From positions 1-13,747 of the forward strand of contig CANGVU010000006.1 of the NCBI GenBank assembly GCA_947457325.1: 13,747 bases of DNA. Direction: 5' to 3'. The notes beneath the pieces are model-generated. The model ran no database searches. It saw only the letters and a program-made list of their open reading frames with translations, and was not told where the DNA came from. A program made the translations under genes and the position numbers. Below are positions 1 through 6,809 of the stretch, piece after piece. This DNA comes from Flavobacteriales bacterium. Lineage in GTDB: Bacteria > Bacteroidota > Bacteroidia > Flavobacteriales_D > Sanyastnellaceae. Numbering within the stretch: position 1 is the first letter of the stretch; each line of letters starts with the position of its first letter.

Positions 1-39
1 AACCTCAAAATAAGAAACCATTAGCCAATCCCAACTCAT
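1..39 (-). CDS. 5' end of an unidentified leftward gene (partial, cut by window edge)
   Basis: An ATG at 39 on the minus strand opens 13 codons that reach the window edge without a stop, reading MSWDWLMVSYFEV. The length alone proves nothing, but the ATG lies 5 nt after a perfect Bacteroidota -7 box with a correctly spaced upstream TTG (45-73), which makes a real gene start likely. The fragment is hydrophobic and aromatic, so it could be the start of a membrane protein, but it is too short to assign a family. No Shine-Dalgarno sequence is present, and the transcript would be almost leaderless. Confidence 0.5.
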   Translation of the reverse strand, partial: MSWDWLMVSYFEV

Positions 40-44
40 ACTTG

Positions 45-73
45 CAAAAGTAACTTCAATCATTGCATTCCAA
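45..73 (-). promoter_or_regulatory. Bacteroidota-type promoter of the left-edge gene
   Basis: On the minus strand TTG (73-71) is followed by an 18-nt spacer and TACTTTTG (52-45), a perfect match to the -7 consensus TAnnTTTG of the primary sigma factor of this phylum. The ATG at 39 is 5 nt further on. The -33 element abuts the T-rich flank of the terminator at 76-103. This is the only promoter in the window with both elements clear. Confidence 0.65.
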
Positions 74-75
74 CA

Positions 76-103
76 AAAAAGGCCTCGATGAGGAGGCCTT
101 TTT
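76..103. terminator. Bidirectional rho-independent terminator
   Basis: A perfect 11-bp stem (76-86 with 93-103) with a GATGAG loop. It has a GGCCTC core, and A and T tracts flank it symmetrically, so it can act on either strand. It lies 20 nt beyond the stop codon of the leftward protease gene at 124 and would end that transcript before the promoter of the next leftward gene at 45-73. Confidence 0.85.
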
Positions 104-123
104 ATTCACAATTGAAAAACGAT

Positions 124-2622
124 TTATCTCTTGACCACCCAACGCAGGTTTTCAATAACATCTCCAGATTTTATTGAGACAACATACACACCTTCTGTGA
201 GGTCTTCTTGGATTTCAATTTGCTTGGTTGCACTAATGACCGATTGGATAAAAACGATTTCGCCCAATGTGTTGTAAACACTTACAGTAGCATCGTCTCT
301 TAGATCAGTTCCAAAAGAAAGTGTGGCGCTTCCATTGGATGGATTAGGGAACAAAGTGATTTGCGAGCCATCAAGTTCTAAGATTTGCGTAGTTGCTCCA
401 TTACAGTCCTCATTGATTAGCTCAATATTGTCGAGGTAGATATTATTACCATATCCATTGTAACCTTTAAATTTGACATACATGGTTGCAAATGCCATAT
501 TGTTCAAATTCACACACTCCTGTCTGAAATCACCCGCCACGGGATTCAAATAATCTGCAGTACTTTCGACAATGGTCGCCAAATCTGGACCACCTTTGCG
601 GTACACCTCTGTCCAAGTATTCTGACAATCCGTAGAAATCAGAACAACAAGTGAGTCACTATAGGTTGCATCATATTGACGATTGGCCACTTGGAATTTC
701 AAAGATGCAGCATTGGTTGGAATTGAAAATACAGGCATAACAAATTCATCCACCTCTCCTTCTGCGTTATAATTAAAACAATCATACTTCAACATGCCAT
801 TGCCGCCTATTGAAACTTGTTCCCATGTGGTGGCATTATCTGGATTGGACAATTGCCAATTGGCATATGGGAAATTAGCAGTTGTGATATCATTGGCATA
901 TGGCAAAGCAGCCGCAGATGCATTATCCACAAAGCTTACCGAAGTTGATGAAGCATTATTGCTTGCATTCTCATCTGTACCATTATTGGGATTTACGACA
1001 GTGATGACAATGGTGTTGTTACCTGCTGTCAATGTCAATGCCGGCAGATTAATGACAGCAGTTCCGCCTTGAGCCAAGTTGCCACTCCAGTTATAGGTAG
1101 ACAATGCGCCTCCATTGATTTGGTAATGAATACTGCAAGATGTAAGATTTTGCAAACCGTTATTGCTCAAGGTCACAACGGGCGAAACGCTGTTGTTACA
1201 TGTTACAACAGGAACATTGGTAACTCCACCAACACCTGCATCTAAATTGGCCACAACGGCGCCTTCAGGAAATCCGTCTAGAACAAGAATACCCGTATTT
1301 CCTGGATCTAACCATTCTCTTAATCTTGTTGCTGCAGTTGCACCGGCATCCCAAGACACTCCAAAGCGACCATATGAATCACCTTGACCATTTTCTGTAT
1401 TTCCATTGCAAGCAGAACCTCCACCATACAATTGACCAATGATGCGGTGATTTTGATCAAACAAAGGTGAACCCGAAGAACCAGGCTCTGTAATTCCATC
1501 ATCCCACTGGGCAACATCCCATGTCTGTGCACCTCCCCAATTGCCTTGTGTAACCGGATCATTTTCAAATGAAATCTTCTTCAAATCTCCACTTGGATGG
1601 TGAATTCCGACAACGGAACTAACGGTATTGACATCTGAGGCATCCCATCCTGAATACTGCACATTGTAATTGGCTGGAGGAACTGAATTCAATTCCAACA
1701 AGCAGAAATCACTTCCTGCATTCTTGGCTCTTAAGACACTACCTGAAACCGTTTGGTTGGTTGGCCCAGTATTTCCAGTACACCCCGTTGTCTCATGATT
1801 GAAAACAAAAACCCAACTTCCCACATTAGCAGCGTAACAGTGATTGGCAGTTAAGAAATAAGGTGTACCATCATTGGCAGTGTTGTTTACCAAAGCCCCA
1901 GTGCAAGCGGCAAAACCGCCATCCAAAATCAAAGCCACAGCTTTCTTTTCTATTTGCCAATCTGCACCCACGGGACAATTAACATTGTTATTGCAATTCC
2001 CGCTTGTTCCGTATGGCCCCCTTTGGGCTAAATCATCGGATAAATGACTGCTCAAAACTGTGCGGTACCCATGAACTATTGTACCCAAAGACAACTGCAC
2101 TTCATGCATTCTAGATGTTGGCACTGTTAACTCAATCACGGCTGCATCATCATGAATCAATGTGGTACCCAACACATGAGCTTCGGAGTTGTTTCTCTCT
2201 GTTATCTTACCAATGAACTCATCTCTTGATTCCGACCAAATGAACATCTCAGCACCTTTAACCAAATAAAATTCATTAAAAATAAAATTGATCGATTTTG
2301 CGCCAACGCACTTCACTCCTAAAAACCAAGTAGCTCTGTTGTTGGCTTCGTCAAAAGTCCAAAAGCCACTGTTTTGAAGATTGTAATCTACATTGTACTC
2401 TATACCAAAACGGTAAGGTGCTGATTTATCTTGGTCCGTCACAGCATCTTCCATTTGAATAGCAGACAAATCCGGTGCTGCTGTAAGGACAAATGGCACT
2501 ACAGCAGGAACATCTTTAATTTGCCACCTCTGCGGTTCCCCGCCAAATGTTACTTGGGAATACAATGCATTAAAATGCAGCAATCCACTAATAAAAAACG
2601 AAAGGGTAAATATTCTATTCAT
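124..2622 (-). CDS. Secreted lysyl-endopeptidase-like serine protease with T9SS type A sorting domain
   Basis: A chymotrypsin-fold protease of the Achromobacter protease I (lysyl endopeptidase) type, 832 aa from ATG 2622. The order is a signal peptide (about 1-22, ending ALYSQ), a propeptide to about 204, the catalytic domain (about 205-450), a CARDB-like beta domain (about 455-565), a jelly-roll-like domain (about 570-740), and a type A T9SS sorting domain (about 755-832, with LFPNPSNG and GVYVVSIKSG). The triad is His261 (TANHC), Asp305 (SDFCLLEL) and Ser383 (GSSGSP). All six cysteines that form the three disulfides of protease I have counterparts (C210, C216, C240, C262, C281, C405). Asp415 in GDSYGRF matches the S1-pocket Asp that gives Lys specificity, from my recollection of that sequence. 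Family knowledge predicts cleavage after Lys; export to the surface or medium by T9SS is inferred from the tail. A TTG 18 nt upstream (2640) was rejected as start because the signal peptide fits ATG 2622. The gene lies between two terminators and is probably monocistronic. Confidence 0.9.
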   Translation of the reverse strand: MNRIFTLSFFISGLLHFNALYSQVTFGGEPQRWQIKDVPAVVPFVLTAAPDLSAIQMEDAVTDQDKSAPYRFGIEYNVDYNLQNSGFWTFDEANNRATWFLGVKCVGAKSINFIFNEFYLVKGAEMFIWSESRDEFIGKITERNNSEAHVLGTTLIHDDAAVIELTVPTSRMHEVQLSLGTIVHGYRTVLSSHLSDDLAQRGPYGTSGNCNNNVNCPVGADWQIEKKAVALILDGGFAACTGALVNNTANDGTPYFLTANHCYAANVGSWVFVFNHETTGCTGNTGPTNQTVSGSVLRAKNAGSDFCLLELNSVPPANYNVQYSGWDASDVNTVSSVVGIHHPSGDLKKISFENDPVTQGNWGGAQTWDVAQWDDGITEPGSSGSPLFDQNHRIIGQLYGGGSACNGNTENGQGDSYGRFGVSWDAGATAATRLREWLDPGNTGILVLDGFPEGAVVANLDAGVGGVTNVPVVTCNNSVSPVVTLSNNGLQNLTSCSIHYQINGGALSTYNWSGNLAQGGTAVINLPALTLTAGNNTIVITVVNPNNGTDENASNNASSTSVSFVDNASAAALPYANDITTANFPYANWQLSNPDNATTWEQVSIGGNGMLKYDCFNYNAEGEVDEFVMPVFSIPTNAASLKFQVANRQYDATYSDSLVVLISTDCQNTWTEVYRKGGPDLATIVESTADYLNPVAGDFRQECVNLNNMAFATMYVKFKGYNGYGNNIYLDNIELINEDCNGATTQILELDGSQITLFPNPSNGSATLSFGTDLRDDATVSVYNTLGEIVFIQSVISATKQIEIQEDLTEGVYVVSIKSGDVIENLRWVVKR

Positions 2623-2699
2623 ATCAATAATTTGATGCAATATAAAAAACCATTGGCTATGATTTCAGATTTTAACGTGATAGCTGATAATACTCAGGT

Positions 2700-2730
2700 A
2701 AAAAAAAAGCTGCACCCTAAGGTGCAGCTT
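2700..2730 (-). terminator. Rho-independent terminator after the repeat-protein gene
   Basis: A perfect 10-bp stem (2707-2716 with 2721-2730) with a 4-nt loop. Read on the minus strand the core is GCTGCACC, followed by a run of nine T (2708-2700). It begins 22 nt after the stop codon of the leftward gene at 2753-4876 and isolates it from the protease gene, whose start lies 77 nt further on. Confidence 0.9.
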
Positions 2731-2752
2731 AATAATGCATATTCGCTCTTAA

Positions 2753-4876
2753 TTACTGCTTACTGAAACGCGTGGTTACACTACCAAATTGATTCTTCAA
2801 TTCTATCAAATACATACCTGAAGCAAGACTTGCGACATCCAAGGAGTAGCTCATCTGCTCTTGATTCCATTGACCTTGATTAACCAACTTACCATCTATT
2901 GAATAAATATTAAATTGTAAAAAATCACCATCATTCCATTCTAAACCTTGAACAAACACATTGATATTCTGTGATGCTGGATTGGGATAAACCTTAACTG
3001 AGGATGACAACAAAACCATACCTGGGTTCTCTCCTTGAGGATTGTTGTCATTGTACATGCATGATCCATCATCTTCTGTAGCGTCAGCCATATAATTCAA
3101 TGCTGTAGAATCCATACATCCCATGATTGCAGCACCGCAATTGGAAAGAATACTGTACATCGCTTGTTGCTCACTACCCCAATTCAAACCACCATAAAAA
3201 TCTCCGTATCCCATACTATTGGAGATGGAAACATAACCACCATTCCAACCATCGCCCCAACTATCTTCCATATTGACAGTATAGCAATCAGGTGTTAGGC
3301 AAGCGAAATCAACTAAAGTTGAATTGTTCGTTTCACCATCAAAGCTGAATACTACATCTCCGCTAGAACTGACAACTTCGAAAGACATTTCATCGGCCCA
3401 ATATCCGGTTGTTGCTACGATGTAAGACCATCCGTACTGGCAATCTTGACTGTAAACGCAAGAGCTATCAGCGACATTAGCTGCAGGGTTATAATTCATT
3501 GAAGTAGGATCCATACAACCTTCAATACTCAATGAGCAGCCATCTGAATTAATGGACACCATCATATCAGAAGAATTTCCAGAGGCTAAGTATGGAGAGG
3601 CAATTGGAACAGACAAACCATTCATGTAAATGTTCAACGCCGTGTTACCCCAACCATCACCAAAGTTATCATCTAATGTGGCATACAAACATCCATCGTT
3701 CACACAAGCATAAGAATCGGCATAGCCGCCCGAATATGCCAGATAATTGCCATTCTCATCGAACAAGGAAATAGAGCATTCATTTGCAAAAACATCTCCA
3801 CTCCAGTCAAAGAACAACATATTCATTGTGCCACAAGCATCTGCCATTACACAAGAACCATCGTTGTAAGTAGCCTCAGGATTATAATTCAACGCATTCA
3901 TCTGGGTACAACCGTAAATGGGATAAATACAAGAACCATCATTGACATCTGCATCTGCATTATAGTTAATAGCGCTAGGATCTGCACAACCGTAGGAAAT
4001 TTCATTACCACAAGATCCATCAACACTGAATATTTCATTTTCTGAAGAAAGCGTGGCATCCAAACTTTCATGGATAATTTGCACGCCCCCAACATTGATC
4101 CAAAAATAACCATTGTACCAACCCAGATTACCCGCGTTATTGGTCATCACAGCAGTGTAGCACATATTAGGGTCTAAGCAAATATCTGTGTTGTATATGG
4201 CCACATTATTCAAAATAGGGTTGGTAAATACCACAACGCCATTTGAATCTACAATTGACAAACTTACTTCGCCACCATTTCCGAAGGTACAGATATACAA
4301 ATGCGCATTTGCACCATTGTCACAATAAACACAACTACTATCTAACACGTCAGCATTTGGATTGAAATTGATGGCATAGGCATCCGTGCAACCGCCATAC
4401 AAACAACTTCCATCATTGATATCTGCCAAAGGGTTAAAGTTGGCTGCATTGGAATCTGTGCAACCATAATCAATAGAGGTAGATGTGCAAGCAGATGTAT
4501 TTAATGCCAGATTAAACATCAAATCTGATCCAGTGCTCAATGTACCAGAGAACATGACTGTTGAATCAACCGAAATGGATATTGAAGCACCATTCCAACC
4601 ATCACCAAAAGTATCATGAAGAAGAACAGTGTAGCATCCATCGGACAGACATGCTGTGACAAAATAATTGCCATTGTTTTGATAAGTACTGCTCTGCAAG
4701 GCGATTTCACCTTGATCATTGAAAATAGACCATTGAACCTCATTTCCAAAAATGGAAGTTGTTGTATTCACACCAACTTGATTCAATCCATCAGGACAAA
4801 CAGTCTGGGCCACTGATGACTGCGAATAGCCGAACAACAGAGACAAAATAAAAATCAGTAAAAGATTCTTTTTCAT
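2753..4876 (-). CDS. Secreted modular GDGW / Cys-repeat protein with T9SS type A sorting domain
   Basis: 707 aa, function unknown. A signal peptide (MKKNLLLIFILSLLFGYSQ, cut near SSVAQ-24) is followed by four related beta-rich modules of about 105 aa (about 27-130, 185-290, 345-450, 476-584). Each has an 'xxDxxGxVV/I' strand region, then Cys-Tyr and a W-containing loop: GDGWNG at 91 and 541, GDGWGN at 406, and a degenerate LGWYNG at 251. Between them sit six 24-residue repeats (two, two, one, one; see the repeat entry). The protein ends in a type A sorting domain (about 622-707) with VKVYPNPASQ and GMYLIELKN. Similar GCTD...DGSC repeats and GDGW modules are common in secreted proteins of this phylum, but I know of no assigned function; the Asp/Asn-rich loops suggest metal binding. 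The start ATG is the only one that gives a signal peptide. mnmA lies 71 bp upstream on the same strand, so some co-transcription is possible. Confidence 0.88.
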   Translation of the reverse strand: MKKNLLLIFILSLLFGYSQSSVAQTVCPDGLNQVGVNTTTSIFGNEVQWSIFNDQGEIALQSSTYQNNGNYFVTACLSDGCYTVLLHDTFGDGWNGASISISVDSTVMFSGTLSTGSDLMFNLALNTSACTSTSIDYGCTDSNAANFNPLADINDGSCLYGGCTDAYAINFNPNADVLDSSCVYCDNGANAHLYICTFGNGGEVSLSIVDSNGVVVFTNPILNNVAIYNTDICLDPNMCYTAVMTNNAGNLGWYNGYFWINVGGVQIIHESLDATLSSENEIFSVDGSCGNEISYGCADPSAINYNADADVNDGSCIYPIYGCTQMNALNYNPEATYNDGSCVMADACGTMNMLFFDWSGDVFANECSISLFDENGNYLAYSGGYADSYACVNDGCLYATLDDNFGDGWGNTALNIYMNGLSVPIASPYLASGNSSDMMVSINSDGCSLSIEGCMDPTSMNYNPAANVADSSCVYSQDCQYGWSYIVATTGYWADEMSFEVVSSSGDVVFSFDGETNNSTLVDFACLTPDCYTVNMEDSWGDGWNGGYVSISNSMGYGDFYGGLNWGSEQQAMYSILSNCGAAIMGCMDSTALNYMADATEDDGSCMYNDNNPQGENPGMVLLSSSVKVYPNPASQNINVFVQGLEWNDGDFLQFNIYSIDGKLVNQGQWNQEQMSYSLDVASLASGMYLIELKNQFGSVTTRFSKQ
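3053..4468 (-). repeat. Six coding repeats of exactly 24 residues (C-x18-C, GC-DGSC type)
   Basis: Repeat units of the 707-aa protein lie at residues 137-160 and 161-184 (DNA 4325-4468, directly tandem), 295-318 (3923-3994), 321-344 (3845-3916), 452-475 (3452-3523) and 585-608 (3053-3124). The shared pattern is GC, T/M/A, D, two or three variable residues, A, N, Y/F, N, then A-rich residues, D, G/S, S, C. All six keep exactly 18 residues between the two cysteines, so each unit probably closes its own disulfide. They alternate with the GDGW modules and look like rigid spacers. Confidence 0.85.
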
Positions 4877-4895
4877 TGGTTTAGTTTATTGCGTT

Positions 4896-4924
4896 CGAAG
4901 CTATGTGAAAATTATTAAACAAAA
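4896..4924 (-). promoter_or_regulatory. Weak candidate promoter of the repeat-protein gene
   Basis: On the minus strand TTTTG (4924-4920) is followed after 16 nt by TAGCTTCG (4903-4896), which differs from TAnnTTTG at one fixed position. The spacer is short for the phylum. It would give a leader of about 15 nt. Read-through from mnmA is the alternative. Confidence 0.25.
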
Positions 4925-4947
4925 TCATGAAAACCTGATTTTAACAT

Positions 4948-6156
4948 TTAAAGTTTTAACCAAGACATTGCACCACTGCCAATCAATCGAAAATCTGACT
5001 CATTCAATTTTTGATAAAAGGCGACAAACTGCCCTTCTGCAATAGCCCGTTGAGGGTCATCAAAACAAAAAACAATACCCTGCTCGGAAATCCAAATGGT
5101 GGCCTGCTCCAAAGTTTGCCGATAACGAACTTGAGCCCAAACGCGCTGACCAGAATGCAATTCATCAGCATTCAATAAATGCAAATCACTTTTTTGAACC
5201 AATACACATGGGTTGTACAAAGCACGATGATGTTCACCTTGTCCAACATAAACCGTATTGCTTTTTGTATCCGTGTGCAAAATAAATAGGGGCTGAGCAA
5301 AACCGCCAATGCTGAGCCCCTTGCGCTGACCAACGGTATAGTAATGTGCCCCTTGATGCTTCCCTACCCATTTCCCCTTCATAGAATTCCAATCTCTATC
5401 TGAAACCCATTTGATCATCAAATCCCAATTTCCTGAAACTGCGATTGATTGATCGGCTTCTTGATCAAAGTCTTTTTCGTCCAACAAGATAACGTTTCCT
5501 TCTTTGGGCTTCAGCTGTTGTTGCAAAAAATCAGGCAATCTAACTTTGCCCACAAAACAAAGTCCTTGAGAATCTTTTTTGGCCGCTGTGGGCAAACCTA
5601 TTTCGGCAGCCAATGCCCGTACTGCAGCTTTTTCCAAGTGTCCAATAGGAAAAAGTGCCTTGGATAATTGGCTTTGTGAAATTTGAGATAAAAAGTAACT
5701 TTGATCTTTATTCACGTCCAAACCGTTCAACAATTCAAATTGTTGGGTATGATCATTCCATTGTTTTCTGCAATAATGACCAGTAGCGACAAAATCCGCC
5801 CCTAACTGTTCAGCAGCTTTCAGAAACACATCAAATTTAATTTCACGATTGCAGAGTATATCCGGATTGGGGGTCTTGCCCGCCGCATATTCCGCAAACA
5901 TGTAATCTACAATACGTTCTTTGTATGCCTTACTCAAATCTAAAACCTGAAAAGGAATTCCCAGATGCTCAGCTACAAGCATAGCGTCATTGCTATCATC
6001 AATCCAAGGACATTCGTTATTGATCACAACTGACTCATCATGCCAATTGCGCATAAAAATACCCACCACATCAAAATCCTGTTGCAGCAATAAATGAGCA
6101 GCAACACTAGAGTCTACTCCCCCTGATAACCCAACTACAACTCGTTTTTTTGACAT
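4948..6156 (-). CDS. mnmA: tRNA-specific 2-thiouridylase MnmA
   Basis: MnmA transfers sulfur to U34 of tRNA-Lys, tRNA-Glu and tRNA-Gln, making the 2-thio part of mnm5s2U, with ATP activating the uridine; it is cytosolic. The 402-aa protein has the PP-loop SGGVDSS at 11-17, the first catalytic Cys at 102 (DILCNREIKF), the ATGHYC motif after it, and the second catalytic Cys at 200 (SQGLCFVGK). YYTVGQRKGLSIGG marks the central domain and a beta-barrel domain closes the protein. Cys102 has the same number as in E. coli MnmA only when ATG 6156 is used. The alternative ATG at 6183 adds nine residues and would lie upstream of the -7 box at 6161-6168. Residues about 227-259 are an insertion relative to my memory of the E. 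coli enzyme (368 aa). The gene is divergent from the sigma factor gene, 74 bp apart. Confidence 0.96.
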   Translation of the reverse strand: MSKKRVVVGLSGGVDSSVAAHLLLQQDFDVVGIFMRNWHDESVVINNECPWIDDSNDAMLVAEHLGIPFQVLDLSKAYKERIVDYMFAEYAAGKTPNPDILCNREIKFDVFLKAAEQLGADFVATGHYCRKQWNDHTQQFELLNGLDVNKDQSYFLSQISQSQLSKALFPIGHLEKAAVRALAAEIGLPTAAKKDSQGLCFVGKVRLPDFLQQQLKPKEGNVILLDEKDFDQEADQSIAVSGNWDLMIKWVSDRDWNSMKGKWVGKHQGAHYYTVGQRKGLSIGGFAQPLFILHTDTKSNTVYVGQGEHHRALYNPCVLVQKSDLHLLNADELHSGQRVWAQVRYRQTLEQATIWISEQGIVFCFDDPQRAIAEGQFVAFYQKLNESDFRLIGSGAMSWLKL

Positions 6157-6181
6157 TGCACAAAAATAACAGATAAATTTC
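6149..6181 (+). promoter_or_regulatory. Candidate promoter of the sigma factor operon
   Basis: TTTG (6149-6152) is followed by 21 nt and TAAATTTC (6174-6181), which differs from TAnnTTTG only in the last base. This would give a leader of about 40 nt before the GTG at 6231, with the palindrome 6215-6229 in it. It overlaps the start of the divergent mnmA gene. AT-rich DNA makes chance matches likely. Confidence 0.3.
6161..6168 (-). promoter_or_regulatory. -7 box of the mnmA promoter
   Basis: The minus strand reads TATTTTTG, a perfect TAnnTTTG, ending 4 nt before the ATG at 6156. The nearest TTG upstream is 25 nt away (6196-6194), longer than usual. If used, transcription would begin at or very near the start codon, giving a leaderless mRNA. 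It also supports ATG 6156 over ATG 6183. Confidence 0.4.
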
Positions 6182-6214
6182 ATTCATTTAAGGCAACCAT
6201 CAATAAGATTTTCG

Positions 6215-6229
6215 TCACTAACTTAGTGA
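6215..6229. promoter_or_regulatory. Perfect 7-bp inverted repeat just before the sigma factor start
   Basis: TCACTAA-C-TTAGTGA is a perfect palindrome around one central base. It ends one base before the GTG start codon at 6231. A one-base centre cannot form a normal RNA hairpin loop, so it is more likely a protein-binding site (operator) than an RNA structure. It may also be chance. Confidence 0.35.
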
Positions 6230-6230
6230 A

Positions 6231-6809
6231 GTGCCAGAAACAAGCATCATTTTGGATTTAGTCTCCGGGAGTATCCGAGGAGAACATCGTTCGCAAGAAT
6301 TGATCTATAAAATGTTTGCTGGTAAAATGAAGGTGGTTTGCGTACGTTATTTGAAATCAAGAGAAGACGCTGAAGATTTGCTACAAGAAGGTTTTATTAA
6401 AATTTTTAATATCCTTCCGCAGTACTCAGGTAACGGATCTTTCGAAGGTTGGATGCGACGCATATTCGTCAATCTCTGCATCGATTTCATTAGAAAAAAC
6501 AAGAAAATTTCTTTTGTATCCGATGACAGAATGGAGATTGCCGATGAAGAAACCACGCTAGCTCCAGAGGATCCGGCCATGCCCGATTTCACCCCGGAAG
6601 ATGTCCTTGCGGCGATGGAATCGTTAACACCTGTTTACAGAATGGTATTCAACTTAATTGCATTTGAAGATTATTCCCATCAAGAAGTTTCCGAGAAATT
6701 GGGAATCTCTGTTGGAACGAGTAAGAGCAATTATTTCAAAGCCAAAAAAAATATTCAACGCATCTTGATTAATCAGAACACAAAGGAAAATGAGCGAAAA
6801 GCAATTTGA
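6231..6809 (+). CDS. ECF-type RNA polymerase sigma factor
   Basis: 192 aa, a group IV (extracytoplasmic function) sigma-70 factor that directs RNA polymerase to its own promoters. Region 2 covers about 22-92 (core-binding SREDAEDLLQEGFIKIFN, then FEGWMRRIFVNLCIDFIRK for -10 recognition). An acidic linker lies at 93-123. Region 4 covers 124-180, with the helix-turn-helix HQEVSEKLGISVGTSKSNYF. Regions 1 and 3 are absent, as expected. The start is GTG at 6231; an in-frame stop at 6219 and no upstream ATG leave it as the only reasonable start, since the next Met (residue 28) would cut into region 2. It overlaps the next gene by 20 nt, which indicates translational coupling and a sigma/anti-sigma pair. 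The regulon is unknown; autoregulation is likely for the class. Confidence 0.93.
   Translation: MPETSIILDLVSGSIRGEHRSQELIYKMFAGKMKVVCVRYLKSREDAEDLLQEGFIKIFNILPQYSGNGSFEGWMRRIFVNLCIDFIRKNKKISFVSDDRMEIADEETTLAPEDPAMPDFTPEDVLAAMESLTPVYRMVFNLIAFEDYSHQEVSEKLGISVGTSKSNYFKAKKNIQRILINQNTKENERKAI

Noticed and set aside
2623..2640. N-terminal extension of the protease gene to TTG at 2640
   Set aside because: It would put six polar residues before a perfect signal peptide; ATG 2622 gives MNRIFTLSFF directly.
2623..2700. Promoter for the protease gene
   Set aside because: No good TAnnTTTG with a spaced TTG on the minus strand; only TATATTGC, which misses two fixed positions.
2431..2766. Plus-strand open frame across the protease start and the terminator at 2700-2730
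   Set aside because: It reads through a strong terminator hairpin and has no family resemblance.
3053..4468. Spaced repeats as a possible CRISPR array
   Set aside because: The repeats are protein-level, diverged in DNA, in frame, and separated by related coding modules.
4921..4942. AT-only-like hairpin (AAAATCA / TGATTTT, 8-nt loop) after mnmA
   Set aside because: Seven weak pairs and a short T run; too weak to call a terminator, so read-through from mnmA into the next gene stays possible.
6157..6183. Upstream ATG at 6183 for mnmA
   Set aside because: It lies upstream of the -7 box at 6161-6168, and adds nine residues absent from the usual MnmA start; ATG 6156 places the catalytic Cys at 102.
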